Source: Lelliottia wanjuensis (GTDB lineage Bacteria; Pseudomonadota; Gammaproteobacteria; Enterobacterales; Enterobacteriaceae). Taken from it: a stretch of 64,000 bases of DNA. The DNA lies in the NCBI RefSeq assembly GCF_030238365.1, contig NZ_JASSOT010000049.1, forward strand, positions 62,001 through 126,000, given 5' to 3'. The position numbers and the translations under genes were made by a program. Positions 47,088-57,552 of this stretch are shown here, one piece after another (within the stretch, counting starts at the first letter, position 1; each line of letters starts with the position of its first letter). The notes beneath the pieces were generated by a model. The model was not told where the DNA came from. It ran no database searches and was given only the letters and a program-made list of their open reading frames with translations.

Positions 47088-48410
47088 ATCGGCCATCAGT
47101 ACCTTTGAACGGCGCTGATAGTTGTACATCTCTTTTTTACTCTCCGGCAGCAAATCAATATCGACCGGCGTAAAGCCGCGTTCCTGGAACCAGTGAATGC
47201 TGCGGGTTGTCAGGACGAAGAGTTTGTTCAGGCCGATTTGTCGCGCCTGAGCGGCGACCCGCTCCAGCAAGACTTCTCCGCGCGATGAGCTGCGATAATC
47301 CGGATGCACCGCCACGCAGGCCATCTCACCGATCTTCTCCTCCGGGAACGGATAGAGCGCCGCACAGGCGATCGTCAGGTTGTCGCGCTGAATGATGGTG
47401 AATTTGTCGATCTCCATCTCCAGCTGTTCGCGGGAGCGGCGCACCAGAATGCCCTGCTGCTCCAGCGGGCGAATCAGTTCCAGAATCCCGCCGATGTCGT
47501 TAATGGTGGCGCGACGAATTTGCTCCGCGCTTTCCATGACGATCTGTGTGCCGATCCCGTCGCGGGAGAACAGCTCCTGCAACAGCGCACCATCTTCCTG
47601 ATAGCTGATCAGGTGGCTGCGACGCACGCCGCTGCGGCAGGCTTTAACCGCCCCGCGCAGGAAACGCACGGTGCCGGAGTGGTAATCACCTTCCGCTTCC
47701 AGCGCTTCGACGCGCGCCTGGGCTTCGTTAGGGAACAGCTCCGAAACGATATCTCCCTGTTCGTTAAACACCCCCTGAGAGGAGCAGAAGCCGATCATCT
47801 TCTCGGCTTTCAGTTTGATCGCCAGCTGCGTCGCGACCTCTTCGGAGGTGAGGTTGAAGCTTTCACCGGTCACAGACACGGCTACCGGGCCCATCAGGAC
47901 AATCGCGCCGTTATCGAGCTGACGATGAATCGCCTCTTCGTCGATACGACGGATACGCCCGCTGTGGCAGTAATCCACGCCATCATCCACGCCTAATGGC
48001 TGGGAAATGATGAAATTGCCGCTGACCACGTTGATGTGCGCCCCCTGCAGCGGGGTGTTGTTGAGGCTCATCGACAGGCGCGCGGTGATATCCAGCTGCA
48101 ACTGCCCGGCTGCCTGCTTAACCAGCTCCAGGGTTTTGGCGTCAGTCACGCGGGTGTGTTTGTGATAAATCGGCTCATGGTGATGTGCCGCGAGGTTGGC
48201 GTCGATCTGCGGACGTGCGCCGTACACCACAACCAGACGGATGCCGAGGCTGTGAAGAAGGCCGATGTCATTGACAATGCTGGAAAAGTTCTCATGCTCG
48301 ATGGCTTCACCACCCAGCATGATGACAAACGTTTTTCCCCGATGGGTATTGATGTAGGGAACAGAATGGCGGAATCCCTGGACCAGTTCGGTTCTACGTT
48401 CCTTAACCAC
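47079..48410 (-). CDS. argA: N-acetylglutamate synthase
   Basis: First enzyme of arginine synthesis, acetylating glutamate. The 443 residues have an N-terminal amino-acid-kinase fold ([15 protein letters not shown]) that binds the feedback inhibitor arginine and a C-terminal GNAT domain ([20 protein letters not shown]). It uses GTG at 48410 after GAGGGG. Two ARG boxes directly upstream imply ArgR repression. Confidence 0.97.
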   Translation of the reverse strand: MVKERRTELVQGFRHSVPYINTHRGKTFVIMLGGEAIEHENFSSIVNDIGLLHSLGIRLVVVYGARPQIDANLAAHHHEPIYHKHTRVTDAKTLELVKQAAGQLQLDITARLSMSLNNTPLQGAHINVVSGNFIISQPLGVDDGVDYCHSGRIRRIDEEAIHRQLDNGAIVLMGPVAVSVTGESFNLTSEEVATQLAIKLKAEKMIGFCSSQGVFNEQGDIVSELFPNEAQARVEALEAEGDYHSGTVRFLRGAVKACRSGVRRSHLISYQEDGALLQELFSRDGIGTQIVMESAEQIRRATINDIGGILELIRPLEQQGILVRRSREQLEMEIDKFTIIQRDNLTIACAALYPFPEEKIGEMACVAVHPDYRSSSRGEVLLERVAAQARQIGLNKLFVLTTRSIHWFQERGFTPVDIDLLPESKKEMYNYQRRSKVLMADLS

Positions 48411-48423
48411 GGCACAACCCCTC

Positions 48424-48462
48424 AGTGAATGTTTATTCGTATTTTCTGTATTTTTATTCGAT
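48424..48462. promoter_or_regulatory. Pair of ARG boxes (ArgR operator) of argA
   Basis: Two 18-bp boxes lie 3 bp apart: AGTGAATGTTTATTCGTA (48424-48441) and TCTGTATTTTTATTCGAT (48445-48462). Both fit the TGAAT-N4-ATTCA form and have the spacing known for ArgR operators. Confidence 0.85.
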
Positions 48463-48638
48463 TATCGCCGCGCGCGCAACCCTAAAATCATCGCCAACCC
48501 GAGAAAAAATTAAGTGATGCGTGCGTTACTGCATGATTGTTTACCCTTTTATAGATGACAGGTTATGCGTCATTCGTTAAAGTTTTCGGTCAATTTGGCC
48601 GTTTTATCTATGAATTCGTTTTCTTGCTCGGGAGAAGC

Positions 48639-49892
48639 ATGTCGGGATCCAAATCAGCAATAAGCCGCCGCCGCTTGCTACAAGGGGCTGGGGCGATGTG
48701 GTTGCTTAGCGTCAGTCAGGTAGCATTCGCCGCTGTGAGTCAGGTGGTGGCGGTGCGCGTCTGGCCGTCTTCGACCTATACGCGCGTGACGGTAGAGTCT
48801 AATCAGGTACTGAAATACAAACAGTTTGCGTTGAGCAATCCTGAGCGTGTGGTGGTGGATATCGAGGGCGTGAATCTCAACTCGGTGCTGAAAGGCATGG
48901 GGGCGCAGATCCGTGGCGACGATCCTTACATTAAATCGGCCCGCGTCGGCCAGTTCGATCCACAAACCGTGCGCATGGTGTTTGAGCTAAAGCAGAACGT
49001 GAAGCCGCAGCTGTTCGCCCTCGCGCCGGTGGCGGGGTTTAAAGAGCGTCTGGTGATGGATCTCTACCCGGCGAATGCGACGGATATTCAGGATCCGCTC
49101 CTCGCGCTGCTGGAAGATTACAACAAAGGCGATCTTGAGAAACAGGTACCGCCGGCCCAGAGCGGCCCGAAACCGGGCAAAGCGGGGCGTGACCGTCCGA
49201 TTGTGATCATGCTCGATCCAGGCCACGGCGGGGAAGACTCCGGTGCGGTCGGGAAATATCGTACGCGGGAAAAAGACGTGGTGCTGCAAATTGGTCGCCG
49301 TCTGAAGGCGCTGATCGATCAAGAGGGCAACATGCGGGCGTACATGACGCGCAATGAAGACGTGTTCATTCCGCTCAAAGTGCGCGTGGCGAAAGCCCAG
49401 AAGCAGCGCGCCGACCTGTTTGTCTCTATTCACGCGGATGCCTTTACCAGCAGACAGCCGAGCGGTTCGTCGGTCTTTGCGCTCTCGACTAAAGGGGCGA
49501 CCAGTACGGCGGCACGTTTGCTGGCGGATTCCCAGAACGCCTCCGACCTTATCGGTGGGGTAAGCAAGAGCGGCGATCGCTATGTCGATCACACCATGTT
49601 CGATATGGTGCAGTCCCTGACCATCACCGACAGCCTGAAATTTGGCAAAGCGGTGCTGGGGAAACTCGGGAATGTGAACAAGCTGCACAAGAATAGCGTT
49701 GAGCAGGCAGGGTTTGCGGTGCTGAAGGCCCCGGATATTCCGTCGATTCTGGTCGAAACCGCGTTTATCAGTAACGTGGAAGAGGAGCGTAAGCTCAAGA
49801 CCGCGAAGTTCCAGCAGGAAGTGGCGGAGTCGATTCTGGCAGGGATTAAGGCGTATTTCTCGGATGGCGCGACGTTGGCCAGAAGAGGGTAG
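48639..49892 (+). CDS. amiC: N-acetylmuramoyl-L-alanine amidase AmiC
   Basis: Periplasmic septal amidase that cleaves murein cross-walls, activated by NlpD. The 417 residues start with a twin-arginine signal ([15 protein letters not shown]), followed by an AMIN domain (about 35-150) that targets the septum and an Amidase_3 zinc domain ([30 protein letters not shown]). An upstream-open frame to 48555 exists, but ATG 48639 follows GGAGAAG and matches E. coli. Confidence 0.96.
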   Translation: MSGSKSAISRRRLLQGAGAMWLLSVSQVAFAAVSQVVAVRVWPSSTYTRVTVESNQVLKYKQFALSNPERVVVDIEGVNLNSVLKGMGAQIRGDDPYIKSARVGQFDPQTVRMVFELKQNVKPQLFALAPVAGFKERLVMDLYPANATDIQDPLLALLEDYNKGDLEKQVPPAQSGPKPGKAGRDRPIVIMLDPGHGGEDSGAVGKYRTREKDVVLQIGRRLKALIDQEGNMRAYMTRNEDVFIPLKVRVAKAQKQRADLFVSIHADAFTSRQPSGSSVFALSTKGATSTAARLLADSQNASDLIGGVSKSGDRYVDHTMFDMVQSLTITDSLKFGKAVLGKLGNVNKLHKNSVEQAGFAVLKAPDIPSILVETAFISNVEEERKLKTAKFQQEVAESILAGIKAYFSDGATLARRG

Positions 49893-49937
49893 TGGCATCA
49901 GCCGGGTTCACGCCCGGCAAATTCACAAACGGCAGAT

Positions 49938-49961
49938 ACAAAAAAACACCCTTGAGGGTGT
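49938..49961 (-). terminator. Terminator of the initiator tRNA operon
   Basis: On the minus strand ACACCCTCAAGGGTGT is followed by seven T residues, 35 bp after the last tRNA. Confidence 0.88.
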
Positions 49962-49995
49962 CTATTGTTTTGAGATGCATTGTTTTTCGAAGAAT

Positions 49996-50072
<77 letters not shown>

Positions 50073-50115
50073 TCCGTATTTCTTCTTTTTACATCTTACT
50101 GCTTAAAAATTTGAT

Positions 50116-50192
<77 letters not shown>

Positions 50193-50246
50193 TCCGTCTT
50201 TCTACTGAGCAAAAACATCGTAGAAAGTACTGCATCAAATTTTAAT

Positions 50247-50323
<77 letters not shown>

Positions 50324-50336
50324 TCCGTGGATGCGC

Positions 50337-50364
50337 ACTATACTCGGATAGGTTTTTGATGCAA
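50337..50364 (-). promoter_or_regulatory. Promoter of the initiator tRNA operon
   Basis: On the minus strand TTGCAT and TATAGT are separated by 16 bp and followed by a GC-rich discriminator (GCGC), typical of stringently controlled stable RNA promoters. Confidence 0.8.
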
Positions 50365-50531
50365 CCCTTTTTCACATAAATTCCTAAATTAGTACGTAAT
50401 TTGAACGACATCGCGTTATCCGTATGATTATTGCGCAAAACCTGCCTCAGGATGCGCTATCAGATTTCATTAGCCTGAGGGGTTTGTTATCTTCTTTATA
50501 GCGACTCAGGGCAACTTAAAGACGAGATATA

Positions 50532-51629
50532 ATGAAAGGACGTTGGGCGAAGTATCTGATGACGGGCGCAATGGTAGCGATTCTTGCGGCCTGTAGCTCT
50601 AAACCGACCGATCGCGGTCAGCAATATAAAGACGGGAAGTTCTCCCAGCCTTTCTCTTTAGTTAATCAGCCGGATGCCGTCGGTGCCCCGATCAACGCGG
50701 GTGACTTTGCTGAGCAGGTCAACCAGATCCGCACTGCGTCGCCGCGTCTGTACGGTTCGCAGAACAGCATCTATAACGCTGTGCAAGATTGGCTGCGTGC
50801 AGGCGGAGATACGCGCACCATGCGTCAGTACGGCATTGACGCCTGGCAGATGGAAGGGGCCGATAACTACGGCAACGTCCAGTTCACCGGCTACTACACG
50901 CCGGTTGTCCAGGCGCGGCACACCCGCCAGGGCGAGTTCCAGTATCCTATCTACCGCATGCCGCCAAAACGTGGTCGTCTGCCGTCTCGCGCGGACATCT
51001 ATGCCGGTGCGCTGAACGAAACCTATGTGCTGGCCTACAGCAACTCGCTGATGGATAACTTCATCATGGACGTGCAGGGCAGCGGATACATTGATTATGG
51101 CGATGGTTCACCGCTGAACTTCTTTAGCTACTCCGGTAAAAACGGCCACGCCTACCGCAGTATCGGCAAAGTGCTGATCGACCGTGGGGAAGTAAAGAAA
51201 GAAGATATGTCGATGCAGGCCATCCGCGAGTGGGGCGAAAAACACAGCGAAGCAGAAGTGCGCGAGCTGCTGGAGCAGAACCCGTCCTTCGTCTTCTTTA
51301 AACCGCAAAACTTTGCGCCAGTGAAAGGGGCCAGCGCGGTTCCGCTGATTGGCCGGGCGTCGGTGGCTTCCGATCGTTCTATTATTCCACCGGGCACTAC
51401 GCTGCTGGCAGAAGTGCCGACTCTCGACAACAACGGCAAATTTAGCGGCCAGTATGAATTACGCCTGATGGTGGCGCTGGATGTCGGTGGGGCGATTAAA
51501 GGCCAGCACTTCGATATTTATCAGGGTATTGGCTCTGATGCTGGTCACCGAGCGGGCTGGTATAACCATTATGGCCGCGTATGGGTACTCAAACCTGCAG
51601 CAGGTGCTGGCAACGTTTTCAGCGGCTGA
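50532..51629 (+). CDS. mltA: Membrane-bound lytic transglycosylase A
   Basis: Outer-membrane lipoprotein that cleaves murein glycan to 1,6-anhydro products. The 365 residues equal the E. coli length. The lipobox is LAAC (C21) with Ser at +2, which favours outer-membrane sorting; the MltA domain includes FTGYYTPVVQARH and, C-terminally, the 3D domain with the catalytic Asp (VALDVGGAIKGQHFDIYQG). Confidence 0.96.
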   Translation: MKGRWAKYLMTGAMVAILAACSSKPTDRGQQYKDGKFSQPFSLVNQPDAVGAPINAGDFAEQVNQIRTASPRLYGSQNSIYNAVQDWLRAGGDTRTMRQYGIDAWQMEGADNYGNVQFTGYYTPVVQARHTRQGEFQYPIYRMPPKRGRLPSRADIYAGALNETYVLAYSNSLMDNFIMDVQGSGYIDYGDGSPLNFFSYSGKNGHAYRSIGKVLIDRGEVKKEDMSMQAIREWGEKHSEAEVRELLEQNPSFVFFKPQNFAPVKGASAVPLIGRASVASDRSIIPPGTTLLAEVPTLDNNGKFSGQYELRLMVALDVGGAIKGQHFDIYQGIGSDAGHRAGWYNHYGRVWVLKPAAGAGNVFSG

Positions 51630-51683
51630 GTGTGGTAATCTAGCGCGTAATATTTACCGCCTTCTCATCTATAGAGAAGGGCA

Positions 51684-51710
51684 GGGTGAGGATAAAACCT
51701 CACCCTTTTT
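51684..51710 (+). terminator. Terminator between mltA and tcdA
   Basis: GGGTGAGG pairs with CCTCACCC around ATAAAA and is followed by a five-T tract. The preceding AGAAGGGCAGGGTGAGG resembles the repeat at 57467. Confidence 0.85.
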
Positions 51711-51725
51711 ACATCCTGAGGTCTT

Positions 51726-52532
51726 ATGTCTGCGTTAATCAGCGATGCATGGCGTCAACGTTTTGGCGGCACAGCGCGTTTATATGGTGAAAAAGCCCTG
51801 CAACTGTTTGCGGATGCACACGTGTGCGTCGTCGGCATCGGCGGAGTCGGCTCCTGGGCGGCCGAGGCGCTGGCGCGTACCGGCATTGGCGCGATTACGC
51901 TCATTGATATGGATGATGTGTGCGTCACCAACACTAACCGTCAGATCCACGCCCTGCGCGATAACGTCGGTCTGGCGAAAGCGGAAGTGATGGCCGATCG
52001 CATTCGCCTGATTAACCCGGAATGCCGCGTGACGGTGATCGATGATTTTGTGACGCCCGATAATGTGGCGCAATACATGGGCGCAGGGTTTAGCTATGTG
52101 ATTGATGCAATTGACAGCGTGCGTCCGAAAGCGGCCCTGATAGCCTATTGCCGCCGCTACAAGGTTCCCTTAGTGACCACCGGCGGCGCGGGCGGTCAGA
52201 TCGATCCGACGCAGATCCAGGTCGCCGATCTGGCGAAAACCATTCAGGATCCGCTGGCGGCCAAACTGCGTGAAAGGCTGAAAAGCGATTTTAACGTGGT
52301 GAAGAACAGCAAAGGGAAGCTCGGTGTGGACTGCGTATTCTCAACTGAAGCGCTGGTCTATCCGCAGTCAGACGGTTCCGTCTGCGCGATGAAAAGCACC
52401 GCCGAAGGGCCAAAACGGATGGACTGCGCCTCCGGTTTTGGCGCGGCGACGATGGTCACCGCGACCTTTGGGTTCGTCGCGGTCTCTCACGCCCTGAAGA
52501 AAATGATGGCTAAAGCTAGCCGTCAGGCCTGA
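51726..52532 (+). CDS. tcdA: tRNA t6A37 cyclase TcdA (CsdL)
   Basis: E1-like ATP-dependent dehydratase that converts t6A37 to cyclic ct6A in ANN-reading tRNAs. The 268 residues show the nucleotide loop [15 protein letters not shown], metal/ATP residues in [13 protein letters not shown] and a C-terminal hydrophobic tail. It works with CsdA-CsdE, encoded convergently next door (10-bp overlap with csdE). Confidence 0.95.
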   Translation: MSALISDAWRQRFGGTARLYGEKALQLFADAHVCVVGIGGVGSWAAEALARTGIGAITLIDMDDVCVTNTNRQIHALRDNVGLAKAEVMADRIRLINPECRVTVIDDFVTPDNVAQYMGAGFSYVIDAIDSVRPKAALIAYCRRYKVPLVTTGGAGGQIDPTQIQVADLAKTIQDPLAAKLRERLKSDFNVVKNSKGKLGVDCVFSTEALVYPQSDGSVCAMKSTAEGPKRMDCASGFGAATMVTATFGFVAVSHALKKMMAKASRQA

Positions 52533-52969
52533 ACCTGACGGGCCGCATTCAGCACTGCTTCGCTGAGTGCGGTCAGCCCCTGGCTGCGGGAGGCGCTCAG
52601 CTGACCGCGCAGCCCCAGCTCATCAAAAAGAGCCAGCGGATCGCCATTCAACAGTTGCGCCGCGCTTTTACCTTCCACGGCGGTGAGTAGCACCGCCAGC
52701 AAGCCGCGCACGATGCGGCCTTCGCTGTCGCCAAAGAAATGCAGTTTATCCCCAGAGGTCGTCACACCGAGCCAGACGCGGTTTTCGCAGCCTGCGATCT
52801 CTTTCGCCTGCGCTTTAAGCTCGTCAGAAAGGGCGGGGAGCTGTTTGCCCAGCAGGATCAGCTGGCGGTATTTATCTTCCCACTGGGTGAGCGGGAGGAA
52901 GGTGTTTCGCAGCGTCTCTTCGGTGATCACGCTGCCGAAAGGATGCCCGGCTAAGGATGAGCTCGTCAT
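52523..52969 (-). CDS. csdE: Sulfur acceptor protein CsdE
   Basis: SufE-like protein that accepts persulfide sulfur from CsdA on C61 ([12 protein letters not shown]) and passes it to TcdA. 148 residues. Its ATG overlaps the csdA stop by one base (TAATG), so the two are translationally coupled. Confidence 0.95.
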   Translation of the reverse strand: MTSSSLAGHPFGSVITEETLRNTFLPLTQWEDKYRQLILLGKQLPALSDELKAQAKEIAGCENRVWLGVTTSGDKLHFFGDSEGRIVRGLLAVLLTAVEGKSAAQLLNGDPLALFDELGLRGQLSASRSQGLTALSEAVLNAARQVQA

Positions 52970-54174
52970 TAATCCACCAGAAGTTCAAGGGCGCGATCGA
53001 CGGCCGCCACCAGGGCGTGGACGTCGCTTTGCGTGTTGTAAGGAGCAAACGAGGCGCGCAGGGTACCGCTGACGCCAAGTGCCGCAAGAAGCGGCTGGGC
53101 GCAGTGCTGCCCGGCGCGCAGGGCGATGCCGTATTCGGCCAGCAGGGTGACCATATCGCTGTGATGAACGCCGGCAAAATCAAAGGCCAGCAGGCTGGAA
53201 TCCTGAACGCGGAAAGATCGGAACCCCGGACGTTTTTTTAACTCTTCTTCTGCCAGCGTTGCCAGCCCGCGGCTCCAGCTTTCCGCCTGCACCACATCGG
53301 TATCGGCCAGCCACTCCAGCGCGGCGCTCAGACCAATGACCCCCGCAACGTTTGGCGTTCCGGCTTCGAGGCGATAAGGGATCTCCTGGGTTTTGAAACC
53401 GTCGAAACTCACTTCGGTGATCATCTTCCCACCGCCCAGCCAGGGCGTCATCTGCGCCAGCAGCGCCGGTTTGCCGTAGAGCGCGCCGATCCCGGTCGGG
53501 CCGTAGAGTTTATGGCCGGAGAAGGCGTAAAAGTCGATATCCAGCTGGCGAACGTCTGCCGGGAAATGCACCACGCCCTGTGCTCCGTCGACCATCACGA
53601 TCACCCCGTGGCGGTGGGCGATGTCAATGGCGCGGGCAAGATCCGGGCAACCGCCGGTGACGTTCGACATCTGGCCGAGGGCCAGAATCCGACTGCGTGG
53701 GGTGATGAGTTCAGGAAGACGTGAGACGTCGGGCAGCAAATCAGTGCCCAGCGGCAGTTTGACGATCTGTGCGCCGGTTTGTTCCGCGACCATCAGCCAG
53801 GGCACCAGATTCGCGTGATGCTCGGCTTCACTGACGATAATCTCGTCCCCCGGCTGCAGGAGAGGGCGCGCGTAACACTGCGCGACCATATTGATGGCCT
53901 CAGTGGTACCACGGGTCCAGACGATATTTTTGCCGCTTTCGGCGTTCAGCAGACGCGCGACCTGATCGCGGGCGGCCTCGTAGCGCGCGGTCAAACGCTG
54001 CGCCTCGGCAAACTGACTGCGATGCACATTCCCGGCACTCAGGCTGTAGAACTGATTTGTCGCGTCGATCACGGCCAGCGGCTTAAGCGCTGTGGCGGCG
54101 CTGTCGAGATAAACACCGGCATCGGCCAGCGCCGGGAACTGTGCGCGAAAGTGCGCAGGAGTGAAAGCGTTCAT
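52969..54174 (-). CDS. csdA: Cysteine desulfurase CsdA
   Basis: PLP enzyme that releases sulfur (or selenium) from cysteine and loads CsdE. The 401 residues show the PLP Lys in [11 protein letters not shown] and the active Cys in [11 protein letters not shown]. The frame is open to 54210, but ATG 54174 follows GAGGAA and matches the E. coli start MNxFxPAxFRAQFP. Confidence 0.96.
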   Translation of the reverse strand: MNAFTPAHFRAQFPALADAGVYLDSAATALKPLAVIDATNQFYSLSAGNVHRSQFAEAQRLTARYEAARDQVARLLNAESGKNIVWTRGTTEAINMVAQCYARPLLQPGDEIIVSEAEHHANLVPWLMVAEQTGAQIVKLPLGTDLLPDVSRLPELITPRSRILALGQMSNVTGGCPDLARAIDIAHRHGVIVMVDGAQGVVHFPADVRQLDIDFYAFSGHKLYGPTGIGALYGKPALLAQMTPWLGGGKMITEVSFDGFKTQEIPYRLEAGTPNVAGVIGLSAALEWLADTDVVQAESWSRGLATLAEEELKKRPGFRSFRVQDSSLLAFDFAGVHHSDMVTLLAEYGIALRAGQHCAQPLLAALGVSGTLRASFAPYNTQSDVHALVAAVDRALELLVD

Positions 54175-54365
54175 GGAATTCCTCATATCAATACTGAGAT
54201 CGTCGCGCACTTTTGGCGGCAGGGCAAGGTTGTTGATCGCTATCGGAATTGTCTGTTTGTCCTGGCAGGTCCTGAGAAGCAGGTTATGCTGAATAGTGTT
54301 AGGTGAATGTTTTAGCCTGTTTTAAATCGAGGATTAAATAGCATTAATTGCTAATGGAGAAAATT

Positions 54366-54593
54366 ATGAACAAGACTGCCGCAATCTTTTCTGCCTGTGT
54401 AATGACTTTTGCCCTGAGCGCCTGTTCTGGTAACAACTACGTGATGCATACCAATGACGGTCGAACCATCGTCTCTGACGGGAAACCAAAAACCGATAAT
54501 GAGACCGGGATGATCTCGTATAAGGATGCGAACGGGAACAAGCAGCAGATCAACCGCACTGACGTGAAAGAGATGGTTGAGCTTGATAAATAA
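54366..54593 (+). CDS. ygdI: DUF903 lipoprotein YgdI
   Basis: Small lipoprotein, 75 residues, lipobox LSAC (C19), then a DUF903 domain (NYVMHTNDGRTIVSDGKP). Paralogous to ygdR. ATG 54366 follows GGAG; the open extension to 54348 is ignored. Function unknown. It converges on gcvB with 13 bp between. Confidence 0.93.
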   Translation: MNKTAAIFSACVMTFALSACSGNNYVMHTNDGRTIVSDGKPKTDNETGMISYKDANGNKQQINRTDVKEMVELDK

Positions 54594-54606
54594 GGAAATT
54601 TAGACC

Positions 54607-54814
54607 AAAAAAAAGCACCGCAAATAGGCGGTGCTACATTAATCACTATGGACAGACAGGGTAAATGTACAGGAAGTGAAAAAAGGGTAGCTTCGCTACC
54701 GTGATCTGAATTGCAGACCAATTGCAAACACAACAACACAACATCACAACCGTAAGCCAAAAGCCCTTCAGAACACGCATTCCAAAAAAAGCTTTTCGTT
54801 CCGGCTCAGGAAGT
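54607..54814 (-). ncRNA. gcvB: GcvB small RNA
   Basis: Hfq-dependent sRNA repressing many amino-acid and peptide transport mRNAs. It starts ACTTCCTGAGCCGGAACG at 54814 and ends in a GCACCGCC...GGCGGTGC-type terminator with eight T residues (54607-54614); 208 nt. The G/U-rich seed region R1 is at 54724-54749. The first stem has changed from E. coli with pairing kept. It is divergent from its activator gene gcvA. Confidence 0.96.
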
Positions 54815-54820
54815 GCCGCC

Positions 54821-54849
54821 ACTATAGGTATTTGCTGGTAGTTCCTCAA
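54821..54849 (-). promoter_or_regulatory. gcvB promoter
   Basis: On the minus strand TTGAGG (-35) and TATAGT (-10) are 17 bp apart; the -10 ends 6 bp before the RNA start. GcvA binding between gcvB and gcvA is known in E. coli. Confidence 0.75.
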
Positions 54850-54942
54850 CGGACAAATTATAATGGCTCAGATAAAAAAAACTAATAGGTTAAACGTTGT
54901 TTCCTATGTGTTAAATACCTTTAACATCTAAGCCTGATAACC

Positions 54943-55857
54943 ATGTCGAAGCGATTACCACCCCTCAATGCATTACGAGTTTTTGATGCCGCAGCGCGCC
55001 ATCTGAGCTTCACGCGCGCGGCCGATGAGCTTTTTGTGACGCAGGCCGCAGTAAGTCATCAAATCAAGTCTCTCGAGGATTTCCTGGGGCTTAAGCTGTT
55101 CCGTCGCCGCAACCGTTCGCTGCTTCTGACGGAAGAAGGGCAGAGCTATTTTCAGGATATCAAAGACATTTTTTCTCAGCTCACCGAGGCCACGCGCAAA
55201 CTTCAGGCGCGAAGTGCAAAAGGGGCGCTGACGGTCAGTTTATTGCCCAGTTTTGCCATTCATTGGCTGGTGCCAAGACTCTCTAGCTTTAACTCAGCTT
55301 ATCCGGGAATCGACGTCAGGATCCAGGCGGTCGACCGTCAGGAAGACAAACTGGCGGATGACGTCGACGTGGCGATTTTTTATGGTCGCGGCAACTGGCC
55401 AGGCTTGCGTGTTGAAAAATTATACGCAGAATATCTCCTGCCGGTGTGCTCACCGCTGCTGCTGACCGGTGACAAAGCGTTGAAAACGCCTGCCGATCTG
55501 GCGCAACATACGCTTTTACACGATGCTTCTCGCCGCGACTGGCAAACTTATACCCGCCAGTTGGGTCTTAATCATATTAATGTGCAGCATGGCCCCATCT
55601 TTAGCCACAGTGCGATGGTGTTACAGGCTGCCATACACGGACAGGGCGTGGCGTTGGCCAACAACGTGATGGCGCAGTCCGAAATTGAGGCAGGCCGCCT
55701 GGTCTGCCCGTTTAATGATGTTCTGGTCAGTAAGAATGCGTTTTATCTGGTTTGTCATGACAGTCAGGCAGAACTGGGTAAAATAGCCGCCTTCCGGCAG
55801 TGGATACTGGCGAAGGCGGCACATGAGCAAGAAAAATTCCGCTTTCGTTACGAATGA
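54943..55857 (+). CDS. gcvA: Glycine cleavage system regulator GcvA
   Basis: LysR-type regulator, 304 residues; activates gcvTHP with glycine and activates gcvB. Helix-turn-helix at about 20-42 (AADELFVTQAAVSHQIKSLE), LysR effector domain thereafter. It is almost identical to E. coli GcvA; the gene order gcvA-gcvB is conserved. Confidence 0.97.
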   Translation: MSKRLPPLNALRVFDAAARHLSFTRAADELFVTQAAVSHQIKSLEDFLGLKLFRRRNRSLLLTEEGQSYFQDIKDIFSQLTEATRKLQARSAKGALTVSLLPSFAIHWLVPRLSSFNSAYPGIDVRIQAVDRQEDKLADDVDVAIFYGRGNWPGLRVEKLYAEYLLPVCSPLLLTGDKALKTPADLAQHTLLHDASRRDWQTYTRQLGLNHINVQHGPIFSHSAMVLQAAIHGQGVALANNVMAQSEIEAGRLVCPFNDVLVSKNAFYLVCHDSQAELGKIAAFRQWILAKAAHEQEKFRFRYE

Positions 55858-55903
55858 TCATCTCTTTTGTGTGCCGGGCACGCATAACTTTTAGGACAGA
55901 CAC

Positions 55904-56299
55904 ATGACCAGCCGTTTCATGCTGATTTTTGCCGCGGTGAGTGGCTTTATTTTTGTCGCACTGGGCGCGTTTGGCGCGCACGTGTTAAGCAAGTCCTTAG
56001 GGGTTGTTGAAATGGGCTGGATCCAGACCGGCCTTGAATATCAGGCGTTTCACACGCTGGCCATCTTTGGCCTCGCGGTGGCGATGCAGCGCCGGATTAG
56101 CATCTGGTTCTACTGGAGCAGCGTGTTTCTCGCGCTCGGAACCGTACTGTTTAGCGGCAGCTTGTACTGCCTCGCACTGTCACATTTGCGCCTGTGGGCG
56201 TTTGTTACACCCGTCGGCGGCGTCAGTTTCCTCGCCGGGTGGGTATTGATGTTTATCGGAGCTATCCGTCTGAAACGCAGGGGCGTTGTTCATGAGTAA
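55904..56299 (+). CDS. ygdD: DUF423 membrane protein YgdD
   Basis: Inner-membrane protein of 131 residues with four predicted spans and the DUF423 start [13 protein letters not shown]. Function unknown. It overlaps rlmM by 8 bp, suggesting an operon downstream of gcvA. Confidence 0.93.
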   Translation: MTSRFMLIFAAVSGFIFVALGAFGAHVLSKSLGVVEMGWIQTGLEYQAFHTLAIFGLAVAMQRRISIWFYWSSVFLALGTVLFSGSLYCLALSHLRLWAFVTPVGGVSFLAGWVLMFIGAIRLKRRGVVHE

Positions 56300-57392
56300 G
56301 GTTGTTTTATATTGTCGCCCGGGGTTTGAGAAAGAGTGCGCCGCGGAAATTACGGACAAAGCGTCACGTCTGGACGTCTTCGGCTTTGCCCGCGTTAAAG
56401 AGCACTCGGGCTATGTGGTCTTCGAGTGCTATCAGCCTGATGATGCGGATAAGATCGTCAGCAAGTTACCCTTCAGCTCGTTGATTTTCGCCCGTCAGAT
56501 GTTTGCCGCGGGCGAGCTGCTGACCGATTTGCCGCCAGACGATCGTATTGCCCCGATCTCCGGCATGCTGCAGGGCGTGGTTGAGAAGGGCGGCGATCTG
56601 CGCGTTGAAGTCGCGGATACCAACGAAAGCAAAGAGCTGATGAAGTTCTGCCGCAAATTCACCGTTCCGCTGCGCGCCGCGCTGCGTGAGGTGGGCGTGC
56701 TGACAAACTATGAGACGCCAAAGCGCCCTGTGGTGCATGTCTTCTTTATCGCCCCTGGCTGCTGTTATACCGGGTATTCCTACACGACGAACAACTCGCC
56801 GTTTTACATGGGCATCCCGCGCCTTAAGTTCCCGTCCGATGCGCCAAGCCGTTCAACGCTGAAACTGGAAGAGGCGTTCCACGTCTTTATTCCGGCCGAC
56901 GAGTGGGATGAGCGCCTGGCGAACGGCATGTATGCCGTGGATCTGGGGGCTTGCCCTGGCGGCTGGACCTATCAGCTGGTGAAGCGCAACATGTGGGTTT
57001 CATCTGTCGATAACGGCCCGATGGCGCAAAGCCTGATGGATACCGGGCAGGTGACCTGGCTGCGTGAAGATGGTTTCCGCTATCGCCCGACCCGCAACAA
57101 CATCACCTGGATGGTGTGCGATATGGTGGAGAAACCGGCGAAAGTGGCTGCGCTGATGGCTTCCTGGCTGGTAAACGGCTGGTGTCGTGAGACGATCTTC
57201 AACCTCAAGCTGCCGATGAAAAAGCGCTACGAAGAGGTGTCCCAGAACCTGGCGTATATTCAGGAGCAGCTGAATGCGCAGGGCATCAACGCCGAAATTC
57301 AGGCGCGTCAGCTGTACCATGACCGTGAAGAAGTGACGGTCCATGTTCGCCGCTGGTGGGCTGCGGTTGGTGGTCGTCGCGACGAGCGATAG
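56292..57392 (+). CDS. rlmM: 23S rRNA 2'-O-ribose C2498 methyltransferase RlmM
   Basis: SAM-dependent enzyme acting on 23S rRNA before 50S assembly. The 366 residues equal E. coli RlmM: N-terminal THUMP domain, then a Rossmann methyltransferase with SAM loop [17 protein letters not shown] 56292 matches the E. coli start; a TTG two codons upstream is open but less likely. Confidence 0.95.
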   Translation: MSKVVLYCRPGFEKECAAEITDKASRLDVFGFARVKEHSGYVVFECYQPDDADKIVSKLPFSSLIFARQMFAAGELLTDLPPDDRIAPISGMLQGVVEKGGDLRVEVADTNESKELMKFCRKFTVPLRAALREVGVLTNYETPKRPVVHVFFIAPGCCYTGYSYTTNNSPFYMGIPRLKFPSDAPSRSTLKLEEAFHVFIPADEWDERLANGMYAVDLGACPGGWTYQLVKRNMWVSSVDNGPMAQSLMDTGQVTWLREDGFRYRPTRNNITWMVCDMVEKPAKVAALMASWLVNGWCRETIFNLKLPMKKRYEEVSQNLAYIQEQLNAQGINAEIQARQLYHDREEVTVHVRRWWAAVGGRRDER

Positions 57393-57433
57393 TGCCTGTT
57401 GTTGTGCCCGGTGGCGCTTCGAGGTAAAAGCAA

Positions 57434-57459
57434 AACGGTAACCCTGGTTACCGTTTTTT
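57434..57459 (+). terminator. Terminator of rlmM
   Basis: AACGGTAACC and GGTTACCGTT pair around CT, followed by six T residues. Confidence 0.88.
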
Positions 57460-57466
57460 ATGTTTT

Positions 57467-57502
57467 CACCCTCTCCCTGTGGGAGAGGGCGGGGTGAGGG
57501 CA
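57467..57502. repeat. CCCTCTCCC/GGGAGAGGG palindromic repeat
   Basis: Nine-bp perfect stem (57469-57477 with 57481-57489) with a TGT loop, followed by CGGGGTGAGGGCATC. It is a widespread enterobacterial intergenic element as I recall it; a degenerate relative lies at 51662-51692. Confidence 0.7.
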
Positions 57503-57552
57503 TCAGACCGCAGAGGGGAAACTGTGCCGACCGGCAAATAACTTCGCTGAGC

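Noticed and set aside
48555-48638. N-terminal extension of AmiC by 28 residues
   Set aside because: It would bury the twin-arginine signal; the ATG at 48639 has a strong ribosome site and matches E. coli.
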